Program-made: the position numbers and the translations under genes
Notes under the pieces: model-generated
The model's database searches: none
What the model saw: only the letters and a program-made list of their open reading frames with translations
Told to the model about the DNA's origin: nothing
Source of the DNA: an uncultured Bacteroidota bacterium
GTDB taxonomy: Bacteria > Bacteroidota > Bacteroidia > Bacteroidales > WCHB1-69
Assembly (NCBI GenBank): GCA_902796805.1
Contig: CADBQG010000028.1
Span: forward strand, 1 to 64,000
DNA: 64,000 bases
Reading direction: 5' to 3'
Shown: positions 1 through 7,690 of the stretch, piece after piece
Layout of the letters: every line of letters starts with the position of its first letter
Position numbering within the stretch: position 1 is the stretch's first letter

Positions 1-138
1 AGCAGAGGCTTGGAATCTTCAGATTCGGGAAAGCGTCATTTGGATTAGGTCTGTTTTTGATTTCCATATAAATTCCGATTTATCTGTCTATTGGTGTATA
101 TTCAATCTTAGCTTCCTATCTTTTTTTTTATGGCACAC
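1..138. other. window edge, no supported gene
   Basis: No confident coding region is visible here. One plus-strand frame (from base 3) stays open for about 22 codons with a hydrophobic tail and stops near base 70, so it could be the 3' end of a membrane-protein gene that begins outside the window. The other frames are not convincing. A T-rich run at 120-130 lies just beyond the 3' end of the neighbouring minus-strand flavodoxin-like gene. Confidence 0.3.
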
Positions 139-759
139 TTATCGGATGAAGTTCATGGGTTGCCACGCTTCGCGTTCGGGATAATCGGTATGACCATCGG
201 CGTGGATTTTCTTCAGCAGCCAGGCCATGTTGTCGGCTAACGTGCGCATGGTCTGCATGCCTTCGGAGTCTTGCGCCACCTCGCCCGGGACCATGCCGTA
301 GGCGATGTTCCAGTACTGGGAGGTCACCACAGGCATGTTCATCATCTCGAACATCAGGTTCAGGGTCTGGTAGGCTGCCGAGGCACCGCCGCGGCGACAG
401 ATGGCCACCGCTGCCGCAGGCTTGTTCTGCACGTTTGCGCCGGAGAAGAAGGCGCGTTGCAATACGGCCATCACCGCGCCGTTGGGCTGTCCGTAATAGA
501 CGGGCGAGCCTACGACGAGGCCGTCAGAGGCGTTGAGCTTCTCCACGATGCGGTTGCAAACATCATCGTCGAAGGCACAGCGGCCTAACTGTTTCGCCTG
601 GCACTGGCCGCAGGCGATGCAGCCACGCACTGGCTTGCTGCTCAACTGCATGATTTCCGCCTCTGTGCCGTTCTTTTCAAGTTGCTTGGCAATCTCCGAG
701 AGAGCCGTGAATGTGTTGCCTTTCTGGTTGGCACTACCGTTTAACAATAACACTTTCAT
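139..759 (-). CDS. flavodoxin-family NAD(P)H:FMN oxidoreductase with CxxCxxC motif
   Basis: A 206-residue cytoplasmic flavoprotein. The N-terminus has the beta-strand and FMN phosphate-binding loop of NADPH-dependent FMN reductases (GSANQKGNT, residues 8-16). Cys47, Cys50 and Cys53 form a compact CxxCxxC motif, with Cys62 nearby, as in iron-sulfur-flavoprotein-like members. GSPVYYGQPNG is the second FMN-contact loop. Length is normal for the family. It is the last gene of a minus-strand series after an aldo/keto reductase and an AraC-type regulator, both damaged, so the three may once have formed a small redox or electrophile-response set. This gene looks intact. The substrate is unknown; an iron-sulfur role is inferred only from the cysteine spacing. 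Confidence 0.85.
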   Translation of the reverse strand: MKVLLLNGSANQKGNTFTALSEIAKQLEKNGTEAEIMQLSSKPVRGCIACGQCQAKQLGRCAFDDDVCNRIVEKLNASDGLVVGSPVYYGQPNGAVMAVLQRAFFSGANVQNKPAAAVAICRRGGASAAYQTLNLMFEMMNMPVVTSQYWNIAYGMVPGEVAQDSEGMQTMRTLADNMAWLLKKIHADGHTDYPEREAWQPMNFIR

Positions 760-869
760 AATTTGTATTTGTTTTTAGTTTAACTGATATCATTGTACTT
801 GTTTGCGCTGCTTCAACAAATGCTGTTACTATTCGACAAATGGAAGACCAAATGTCATTAGAATTCATC

Positions 870-1741
870 TCAGTCACTGAACGAACCTTTCCAGCCTGTG
901 TACTGCCCGATGGATTGCAAGACAGCCTTGTCATCATCGCTGATTTCAAAATCCAGGGCGAGGTTTTCAATCAGGTACTCCTTGTGGGTGGTCTTCAGGA
1001 GAACGATGGCTCCTAACTGAAGATCAAAGCGGTTGCCCAGTTGCGGAACGGTGACACCATATTTTGCTGCCATCCGCTCAATGGTCTCTCCTCCCAAGTT
1101 GCCTGTGGCATTGGGCGAGAAGGCCATGATGTCGATGCCGTGAGCGTGGCACCAGTCGATAAGTTGCTTGGGATAGTGCGTGATGTTGCATAGAATCTGG
1201 TTGACGGCGGGCTTGATATAGGTGTGGGCGAGCAGATATTCCAGGTCGTTGATTTGGAAATTGGACACACCGATGGCCCTGACCTTCCCTGCCTTCAGGG
1301 CATCTTCAAGCGCACGGTACATCTCCGCGTTCTCCCCATAGTAATCCTTTCCGTCTTGCTTGTACATGACCGACCACGGCGTAGGGGCTTGGATGATCAT
1401 TAGATCGACATAATCCATGTCAAGTCTGACGAGTGCCTCGTCTATCTCCTGTGCGGAAATCCTGTAGTCCTGACGGTCTCGCCCAGAATCTTCGACGTTA
1501 CGAATATCTCATCGCGCCTGATGCCGGAGGCTTTGATGCCCCTGCCCACACCAGCCTCGTTCTCGTATGCCTGAGCCGTGTCGATATGCCTGTATCCCAC
1601 CTCGATGGCATCACGTACTACGCGCTCTGCCATATCGTCGGGGATTTGCCACATGCCTGCTGCAATAGCAGGAATCTCTATTCCATTGTTGAGTTTCTTT
1701 AACACTTTCATTGCACTTTTTACTTGTTTTGATTTAATCAT
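870..1741 (-). pseudogene. aldo/keto reductase, frameshifted
   Basis: Two minus-strand frames together make one normal-length aldo/keto reductase (about 280 residues). The first frame (start 1741 or, more typically for the family, 1711) holds the N-terminus with the catalytic-Tyr region (HIDTAQAYENEAGVG) and runs to VTSKILGE, then ends in an unrelated tail and a stop near 1439. The second frame picks up at DRQDYRISAQEIDEALVRLD and continues through MDYVDLMII, VRAIGVSNF and the C-terminal KTTHKEYLIENLALDFEIS. The switch lies near 1465-1480 and needs one base gained or lost. There is no long homopolymer there, so mutation is as likely as sequencing error. Such enzymes reduce aldehydes and ketones with NADPH. 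As written, the gene would not make a full enzyme. Confidence 0.85.
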
Positions 1742-1758
1742 CAGTTTAATTGCCTGTA

Positions 1759-2274
1759 TTATGTCGGAGTCAGCCCCGTCTGCTGACGGAAGAGGCGGAC
1801 GAAGTTGCCCTCCAGTTCGCGGCTGATGTCGGTCAGCCGTTCGTGGAAGAACTGCTTTTCGCGCTCCGAGATATGAAGCGCCTCGTTCACGGCGTATTCG
1901 AAGAAACGGTACGACGGCATCTGCCGCTCCACCTGACTGCGCATGATCAGCTCGGGCTGGAAGAGCAGCGATAACCCCTCAAGCTCTGCCGTGAGATTGA
2001 TCTGCACGGGCTGGTTGGGAGCGATGAAGAGCAGCGTGCCGCTGTCGTAGTCATAAGTGCTGCGTCCATACTGCACATCGGCGCAGAGCTTCGTCTTCAG
2101 GTTTACGGCATAGAATCCGTACGACACCCACACGCCGTCCATTCCCGTCAGTCCGGGCGCCTTCGAGAAGTCCACGATTTCCACCTGCGGGTTGCGGATG
2201 TCGCTGATGCCCAACAGGTGCATCGCCTCCTGAACGGTCTTGATATGTATTACTTGCTTGTCCATCACTGTCAT
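1759..2274 (-). pseudogene. AraC-type regulator with internal deletion
   Basis: 171 residues, where this family is usually close to 290. Residues 1-150 read as the cupin-like sensor half found in Bacteroidota AraC regulators: a jelly-roll stretch with GTLLFIAPNQPVQI and a helical segment VNEALHISEREKQFFHERL. At about residue 156 the protein jumps directly to FVRLFRQQTGLTPT, which resembles the recognition-helix end of an AraC DNA-binding domain, and then stops. Almost all of the two helix-turn-helix motifs is missing. The simplest reading is an in-frame internal deletion of roughly 300 bases. It sits upstream of the aldo/keto reductase and flavodoxin genes that it probably once controlled, and about 110 bases from an IS end. 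Specific DNA binding is unlikely. Confidence 0.7.
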
Positions 2275-2397
2275 TGCTTATCGGCTGCAAAATTACACAT
2301 TCCTGCCGACATAGCCGATAAACAAATTACGGATTGAAGTAAACAAATAACTGATTTAACAAGGATTAACAGGTTCTTCTTTAACCCAAATCGGTCA

Positions 2398-3334
2398 TTA
2401 GGACTTCTCGGTGCTGTATGGCAGTGAGTAATCCTTCAGTTTCTCCCAGATAGCGAGGAAGGCTTGCCGGGTCTTTAGCGACCTGGCGAAGCGCAGGATG
2501 TGCTTGTCCTTCTCATCCTCAAACAGTTCCAGCTGCCTGACCTGCTTGCCTGCCGCATTCGGGCGTTTCTCGACCTCCTGCCTTACCATGACGATGCGCC
2601 TGGGCTTCTCCCAGCCTTCCGCCTGGCAGGTCGTTTCTGCAATTTCCAGTCCGTCTGCCACTTCAGCCCAGACTTTCTCATGTGTCAGACTGTACTTGAT
2701 GCGGTTGTTGAAGCGGCAGGCTATGATATAGTGCAGGCTCTTCTGCTCCAGACAATCAAGTATGTCTCTGGAAAAAGAAGCCGCTGTCCATCCGGACAAG
2801 TCCCACCTTCTTGTCCCGCAGGCGCGACAGCGTGTCTTCCAAGAAGGCGATGTAGTTTGCAATCATACGCACATCAGAGACAAAGGCAAGGAGCGGATGA
2901 TGGGACGGGCGACCGGGACGTTTCGGGTTGTATCCCTTGACTGCACCATCTTGATTGCCTTCGCGGACCATGACCGTGGAATCAAAGTCGAGCGTATAGT
3001 TGTCGAATATCAACTCTGAAAAAAAACATCTGAACAACTCGCTGAACACACGCTGGTTGACAGCCTGTGAAAACTTGCTGAAATAACGCCGGTAAGCCCT
3101 GTGGTCTGCTCCACGCTCCCAGCCCAGAAGCCTGCACAAGGCTGTGTCATACCTGACTGCGTCAAGGTGCCCGAAACAACTTGCTCCACACCAAACTCCG
3201 GCAAACATGCCCAATATCAACTGCGAGGGCTTGTACCCCCTGTTGGAGCCCTGAGAGGGTATGCCGCACATCTCCAGACGCTCTGCAAAACGGCATCTAT
3301 CAAGCATCTTGAAAAAAAAGGGATAGACCGCCAA
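2398..3334 (-). pseudogene. IS1380-family transposase, frameshifted and deleted
   Basis: The first frame (3334 to 2756, 192 residues) carries the N-terminal and first catalytic parts: LDFDSTVMVREG, GYNPKRPGRPSHHPLLAF and VRMDSGFFF, which hold the first two acidic residues of the DDE triad. It then runs out of frame. The second frame resumes with RDILDCLEQKSLHYIIACR and goes to the stop at 2398. The switch is at a T5 run (GGCTTCTTTTTCC, about 2770-2780); removing one T restores a continuous family-like sequence. In addition, ELFEDE is followed directly by the family's C-terminal tail (ILRFARSLKTRQAFLAIWEKLKDY), so the segment that normally carries the catalytic glutamate (CENRIKELK-type) is absent. 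Two independent lesions make it inactive. Confidence 0.85.
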
Positions 3335-3450
3335 AAGGGGTGATCTCCTTGTTTACGAACTTTATGTCATAGTCGCAAATCATCGCTTGTTGATTCTGTC
3401 GCGTGGCAAAGATAGCAATTTGTTGTGAATAAGCAATATATAAATGACAT

Positions 3451-3473
3451 TTTCTAATGGCGGTCATTAGAAA
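3451..3473. repeat. subterminal hairpin of the IS
   Basis: TTTCTAATG-GCGGT-CATTAGAAA is a 9-bp perfect inverted repeat with a 5-base loop. Its right arm includes CGGTCATTAG, an extra copy of the inner half of the terminal repeat, inverted relative to the copy at 3491-3500. It lies between the transposase start and the right end, so it may be a transposase contact or a structure limiting read-through into the transposase gene. Confidence 0.5.
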
Positions 3474-3585
3474 CGGAATAAAACAAATCTCTAATGACCG
3501 ATTTGGGTTTATCAACCTGTTGTAAACTTTGGTGCGTTTGCCGTGCGGCCTTTCCGGGAGACGCGCAGCATCTCAAGAAATTTTG

Positions 3586-3593
3586 TACCTTCG
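3586..3593 (+). promoter_or_regulatory. Bacteroidota -7 element for sugE
   Basis: TACCTTCG, preceded by TTTTG, is a near match to TAnnTTTG. It leaves a leader of about 55 bases before the sugE start. No riboswitch fold is recognised in that leader. Confidence 0.4.
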
Positions 3594-3652
3594 CGGCTCG
3601 ATGGAAGGAGACGCCGGGATAGTCCTGCAGCCCTCAAAATCAATATTTTATC

Positions 3653-3976
3653 ATGAGTTGGATTGTTTTGATATTAGCGGGATTCTGTGAAATGGGCTTC
3701 ACTTTCTGCCTCGGCCAGGCCAAACTGACGGACGGCTCGGCATGGTGGGCGTGGATCGGAGGCTTCTTCATCTTCTCGATACTGAGTATGGCGCTGCTTG
3801 CCAAGGCCACACAAAGCCTCCCCATCGGCACCGCCTACCCCGTGTGGACCGGCATCGGAGCTGTGGGCACCGTCCTGTTAGGCATCTTCGTCTTCCATGA
3901 ACCCGCCACCTTCTGGCGACTGTTCTTCATCACCACGCTCATCATCTCCATTGTGGGGCTGAAGATGCTCTCGTAG
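3653..3976 (+). CDS. sugE: SMR-family exporter, SugE/Gdx type
   Basis: 107 residues with four hydrophobic segments, the exact size of small multidrug-resistance transporters, which work as antiparallel dimers in the inner membrane. The membrane-embedded glutamate is Glu13 (LAGFCEMGFTFCL). The KATQSLPIGTAYPVWTGIG block is typical of the SugE/Gdx branch, which exports guanidinium in exchange for protons, rather than of the broad-range EmrE/QacE branch. The start follows directly from the frame and has no Shine-Dalgarno sequence. The gene stands alone between an IS remnant and recF (opposite strand). The guanidinium assignment rests on the subfamily motif. Confidence 0.85.
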   Translation: MSWIVLILAGFCEMGFTFCLGQAKLTDGSAWWAWIGGFFIFSILSMALLAKATQSLPIGTAYPVWTGIGAVGTVLLGIFVFHEPATFWRLFFITTLIISIVGLKMLS

Positions 3977-4020
3977 AGTCTCCGCGCTGCCCGTTGCCAC
4001 TCGAACACCATATTGTCAAC

Positions 4021-4039
4021 TGCAAACATATAGTTTGCA
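4021..4039. repeat. inverted repeat between convergent sugE and recF
   Basis: TGCAAAC-ATATA-GTTTGCA is a perfect 7-bp inverted repeat with a 5-base loop in the 160-base space between the convergent ends of sugE and recF. It is weak as a terminator because no clear T-run follows on either strand. It is the only structure seen in this gap. Confidence 0.4.
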
Positions 4040-4136
4040 AATAGAGTGCTGCAGACATCTACATTACACAGTGTTGCCCGCATTGCAAGTGCCGCCGAAT
4101 GGGGATATGGCGCCAACAGCAGTACCACCACCAATT

Positions 4137-5225
4137 CTATTTCACTATGGTATGTATCTGATGCTCTATGTTATGTCCATCCAAAATGGTCTTCACCCGT
4201 TCCTCGTCCGTGTCAGATATGAAGACTTGACCGAAATGCTCTCGCCCTACCATGTTCAGAAGTTCGGAGATGCGCGCGCGGTCGAGCTTGTCGAAAATGT
4301 CGTCAAGCAGAAGAATAGGCTTTTTGTGATTATGGGCCATCGCATAGTCGAACTGGGAGAGGCGCAGGGCAAGTGAGAACGATTTCTGCTGCCCCTGCGA
4401 GGCGAACTGTTTTGCCGGCCTGTCCTCGATGGTGAAGTCATAGTCATCCTTATGCACGCCAAAAGTGGTGAAGCCGCTTTTCAAGTCAGCTTGCAGGCTC
4501 TTGGCAAGCCCATCGAGGAATGACGTGTCGCCAAGTCCCGACCTGTACGACACGCCGACTTTTTCAGCACCCTTGGAGAGAGTACAGTAATGTTCCACGA
4601 ACATCGGGAGAATCGCCTCCACAAAGTCTTTCCGCACATTAAAGATTGACGTGCCGATCTCGGCGATTTGGAAATCGATGACCTGTAGCAGCTGCATGTC
4701 GAGTTGAACACCTTCCAACTGGCGTCTCAACAAGGCGTTGCGCTGCTGGAGAAGTTTCCTGTAGTTGATCAGGGCATGGAGGTAACTCTTGTCGAACTGG
4801 GAGATCGTCTTGTCGAAGAAGCGGCGGCGTACCTCGTTGCCGTCGTTGATGATGTCGCTGTCGTAGGGCGACACCATCACCACCGGGAAAAGACCCACGT
4901 GGTCGCTGAAGCGCGGATACTCCTTCTTGTTGGCCCTTATGGACTTGGCGCCGTTCTTGTAGACGCAACTCACGGTTGTGGTGTTGCCCGACTCCTCGTC
5001 CTCAAAATCGCCGTGAATGGCGAAAAAATCAGCGGTAATACGCACTGAGGTTACATCCTTTGGGGAAAAGCAGCTCTTGCCGAACGAGAGGTAATGTATT
5101 GCATCCAAAAGGTTTGTCTTTCCGCTTCCGTTGGCTCCCACAATGCCGTTCACGTTGCCGCTGAACGAAAACTCCGCCTCTTCGTAGCTTTTGAAATTGG
5201 CCAGACGTATGTTCTTCAAATACAT
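4137..5225 (-). CDS. recF: DNA replication and repair protein RecF
   Basis: 362 residues, normal for RecF, an SMC-like ATPase that with RecO and RecR loads RecA at single-strand gaps. MYLKNIRLANFKSYEEAEF is the usual N-terminal strand pattern. Walker A is GANGSGKT (30-37). The ABC signature region is ASQGQQKSFSLALRLSQ and Walker B is PILLLDDIFDKLD near residue 310. In many Bacteroidota recF is followed by a DUF721 gene; none is present here, and the gene ends in a convergent gap facing sugE. It appears intact. Confidence 0.97.
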   Translation of the reverse strand: MYLKNIRLANFKSYEEAEFSFSGNVNGIVGANGSGKTNLLDAIHYLSFGKSCFSPKDVTSVRITADFFAIHGDFEDEESGNTTTVSCVYKNGAKSIRANKKEYPRFSDHVGLFPVVMVSPYDSDIINDGNEVRRRFFDKTISQFDKSYLHALINYRKLLQQRNALLRRQLEGVQLDMQLLQVIDFQIAEIGTSIFNVRKDFVEAILPMFVEHYCTLSKGAEKVGVSYRSGLGDTSFLDGLAKSLQADLKSGFTTFGVHKDDYDFTIEDRPAKQFASQGQQKSFSLALRLSQFDYAMAHNHKKPILLLDDIFDKLDRARISELLNMVGREHFGQVFISDTDEERVKTILDGHNIEHQIHTIVK

Positions 5226-5344
5226 GCTTGTCTTCTCAAATTCTTAACCCATCATTCCACAACCGGACATCTCAGCCCCGCGTGACATAAACCCAACCCC
5301 AAAGTCTCCTCAACGATTCCTAATTTCTAATTCCTTATTCCTAA

Positions 5345-7015
5345 TTACTTCACTCCCAGCACGTCAAGTCCCTGATTGAACCTGATGTCTCTCGGGATGC
5401 CCGACTTGTTGATTTTGTCGAGGTCTTTCTGGAGTTCGGGAGTTATTTTACCGTAGTCTTTGCTGTACTGGCTTGCGAAATCGAAATCGCCCTCTGCCTG
5501 GGTCTTTAGAATGAGCGCAATCCAGCCGTCGATGGCCTTGCGTGCCTTGTCGTAGTTGATGTGGTAGGTGCCGTTGCCGTTGCGGGTGAAGGCGCCGTTG
5601 TCGAACAGGTAGTTGTAGCACATCATGTTGGCGATGCCGTGGGCCTCGGCGGCGCCGAAACGCACTGAACGCAGCAGTCCCACGATGTATGTTGTGATGG
5701 CCTCTTCAACAGTGATGTCGGTGATCTCGCCTTTCTCGATAAGGTTGCACACAAGGTTAAGCCCCACAATGTCGGCCTTGGCCTCCTCCCAGCTGGAGTT
5801 CTCGGTCTGCATTGCCTCGTCAACCGACCCTTTGCCGTTGATTGTCTGCTTGACGCCCAGACCGTGAGCCACCTCGTGGAAAGTAACGTTCCAGAAGAAG
5901 GCGTCGAATTTTATGTGGCTCTGTTCAGAGGGTTCGATGATAATCTCCCCGATGGGCTTCATTATCTTGTCGAACTTGGCCTGCATGGCATTCCTGAGCT
6001 GGAACCTGCGCGAACCTTTCTCCGCCTGCACCTTGTCGTCGTTGGGAAGGTTTATGGCTATGGTCTTGCCGGCCGCGTTGCAGTCGCCGCCGTAGAACAC
6101 CACGTCATAGAGGTTCATGTCGCTCGACGTTCCCGGCACATAGTTTTTGTGCTTCGGGTCGCAAGGCAGTTCTTTCTGGAGCTGCGGTAGCATCTGCACG
6201 AACTTGTCGAGCCTTGAGCTTGCCTCAACGTCCTTCACCAGCACGAATGCCTCAAAAGATGTCTTTACAGAATTGAAGCCGTCGTCATAGTTCTCGATCG
6301 GCCCGAAAACGAAGTCTATGTTGGAGTCGCGAAGATCCATCCAAGCCATGTCGCTGTGATAGTAGTCATTGGTCTGGAGCGACTTCCTTCTCTCCACGAG
6401 GTATTTCTTCATCGTAGGGTTGTCGGCTATCTCGATTGCCTGGTCGAGGAGTTCGCACACCTTGTCGAGTTTCTCCTTGTAGGCCTCATAATATCCAACA
6501 ACTTTGAGGTTTCCTTCTGCGTCGCGGGTAAGGACGGTGTAGTGCGATGATTTCAACGGATCGCTGAGTGCCTCGTATTCATCCTTGGTTATGTCCTGCG
6601 GGTAGTAATTGCCCATGGCGGGGCGCGGGCCGTAGCCGGGCACGAAAGGCTTCTCCTCGTCGAGGCGGTCCCACGGGCCGTAGTTTATCATGGCGAACTC
6701 CTTCATCCAAGGGTCGGAGATGGTGTCCAACAACGACTTGTCGCCGAATGTCTGCTCCCAAAACAGGTCGTCCATGATCTGGCCTATCTCGAAGAAGATC
6801 GGCAGCAGCTTTCTCTCGCTCTCGCTCAGCTTGGAAAGGTCTGCCGTGAGGTCAAAGTATGCGTATTCCTCAACTTTCTGCTGGAGCTCGCTTTTGGCGT
6901 CCTCCTTGGGGGTTTCAGACTTCTTGTTTCCGCAGGAGGTGAAAACCGCCACACATGCAAGCATTAACATCATAAAAGATACTCTTTTCATATTTCCGAT
7001 TTTTTGTTTTGTCAT
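5345..7015 (-). CDS. M49 (dipeptidyl peptidase III-like) metallopeptidase lipoprotein
   Basis: Up to 556 residues. The N-terminus has a lipoprotein signal (MLACVAVFTSC, with the lipobox Cys followed by Gly-Asn), so the enzyme is anchored in the envelope. The -7 element at 7027-7034 lies so close that the second Met (start 6991, MKRVSFMM) is the better start. The zinc site reads HEVAHG followed by EEAKAD. Classical DPP III has HExxGH; this HExxH-G form with EEAKADIVGL is like the bacterial and plant Nudix-linked branch of M49. Family members remove dipeptides from peptide N-termini. Activity on peptides is inferred. It is monocistronic and divergent from the 7.1 kb operon. Confidence 0.8.
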   Translation of the reverse strand: MTKQKIGNMKRVSFMMLMLACVAVFTSCGNKKSETPKEDAKSELQQKVEEYAYFDLTADLSKLSESERKLLPIFFEIGQIMDDLFWEQTFGDKSLLDTISDPWMKEFAMINYGPWDRLDEEKPFVPGYGPRPAMGNYYPQDITKDEYEALSDPLKSSHYTVLTRDAEGNLKVVGYYEAYKEKLDKVCELLDQAIEIADNPTMKKYLVERRKSLQTNDYYHSDMAWMDLRDSNIDFVFGPIENYDDGFNSVKTSFEAFVLVKDVEASSRLDKFVQMLPQLQKELPCDPKHKNYVPGTSSDMNLYDVVFYGGDCNAAGKTIAINLPNDDKVQAEKGSRRFQLRNAMQAKFDKIMKPIGEIIIEPSEQSHIKFDAFFWNVTFHEVAHGLGVKQTINGKGSVDEAMQTENSSWEEAKADIVGLNLVCNLIEKGEITDITVEEAITTYIVGLLRSVRFGAAEAHGIANMMCYNYLFDNGAFTRNGNGTYHINYDKARKAIDGWIALILKTQAEGDFDFASQYSKDYGKITPELQKDLDKINKSGIPRDIRFNQGLDVLGVK

Positions 7016-7026
7016 TTTTCAACCCG

Positions 7027-7034
7027 CAAAGATA
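7027..7034 (-). promoter_or_regulatory. -7 element for the M49 peptidase gene
   Basis: Read on the minus strand this is TATCTTTG followed by CG, an exact TAnnTTTG. It places the transcription start about 5-10 bases downstream, which favours translation from 6991 rather than 7015. Confidence 0.6.
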
Positions 7035-7112
7035 CAACATTTTTAACTTATGGTCAACACGAGGGTGATAAAAAGTTGATTTTTTCCACGCGAAGACTTG
7101 AACAGTTTTATG

Positions 7113-7120
7113 TATCTTTG
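7113..7120 (+). promoter_or_regulatory. -7 element for the 7.1-16.6 kb operon
   Basis: TATCTTTG followed by CGCG is an exact TAnnTTTG. A TTG at 7098-7100 is closer than usual for the -33 box. The next in-frame ATG, at 7136, is only about 15 bases away. Confidence 0.55.
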
Positions 7121-7135
7121 CGCGTTTTTTATATC

Positions 7136-7690
7136 ATGTTATACAACAATATCATAAAGCCATTCATAGAAGAGGTGTCGGCCAATCCCGACAAGACTGC
7201 TGCCAAGATGGGCGGCAAAGTTGTCACGAACTCGCAGTTCACTCAGCTCGTTGCGCCGATAATGAACGAGATGGACGCATTGTCAGTCGACAGGGTGTGC
7301 ATAATGATGGAGGACGAGCTGAGCGTTTTCGCGGCTCTCATGGCCGGGGTGTTCAACAATGTTACTGTAATTCCTGTAGCCGGCACGCCCGACAGCCCAA
7401 GCACGCGCGAGGTATGCACAAAGCTCGGCGTCTCGGAAATCCTCACCGCCCATCGGATGCACTACTACTTCAGGATGACCTTCGAGGACGCGCTCTGCCG
7501 CATCGACAACGGCCTTCACCAAGTTGCGGACGAAAAGCCTGTATGCATAACCGTTTCGGAGAGCGAGACAGGGCAACTGTCATTCAAAGAGATTTTCGCA
7601 AGAGATCTCACAGTGTCGAGAAGGTTCTCCTACACGTTTTTTTTCAGCCAGTTACTCCCAAAACACACAAAGCTATGCTTCACTTTCTGA
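7136..7690 (+). CDS. unrecognised protein, possible adenylation-domain fragment
   Basis: 184 residues from the ATG at 7136, chosen because the -7 element lies just before it. The order of segments resembles the N-terminal part of AMP-forming acyl/aminoacyl adenylation domains: FIEEVSANPDKTAA, then a short strand region, then VCIMMEDELSVFAALMAG, and TKLGVSEILTAHRM. The ATP-binding core motifs (TSGTTG-type, YGxTE) are absent, so the protein would be no active ligase. The last 20 residues follow a T8 run (7637-7644) and look unlike the rest; a one-base slip there would join this frame to the next gene. It overlaps the next CDS by 16 bases. It is either a short stand-alone protein or a truncated ligase. 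Confidence 0.45.
   Translation: MLYNNIIKPFIEEVSANPDKTAAKMGGKVVTNSQFTQLVAPIMNEMDALSVDRVCIMMEDELSVFAALMAGVFNNVTVIPVAGTPDSPSTREVCTKLGVSEILTAHRMHYYFRMTFEDALCRIDNGLHQVADEKPVCITVSESETGQLSFKEIFARDLTVSRRFSYTFFFSQLLPKHTKLCFTF

Larger units (their letters stand above)
2368..3521 (-). mobile_element. IS1380-type insertion sequence, internally deleted
   Basis: A remnant of about 1.1 kb enclosing one broken transposase gene. Perfect 19-bp terminal inverted repeats are at 2383-2401 (AACCCAAATCGGTCATTAG) and 3491-3509. A second, outer inverted pair, AACAGGTT at 2368-2375 and AACCTGTT at 3514-3521, may mean the ends extend that far with a small indel. The flanks next to the 17-bp CCC...TAG core are TTAA and TTTA, so no exact target-site duplication is visible. 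The element is shorter than usual for IS1380 (about 1.6-1.7 kb), matching the missing transposase segment. Confidence 0.8.

Noticed and set aside
2381..3511. Target-site duplication of the IS
   Set aside because: The flanks TTAA and TTTA differ by one base, so a duplication is not demonstrated.
3594..3652. Possible guanidine riboswitch before sugE
   Set aside because: The leader is only about 55 bases and I see neither ykkC-type helices nor the paired ACGR loops or a guanidine-III pseudoknot pattern.
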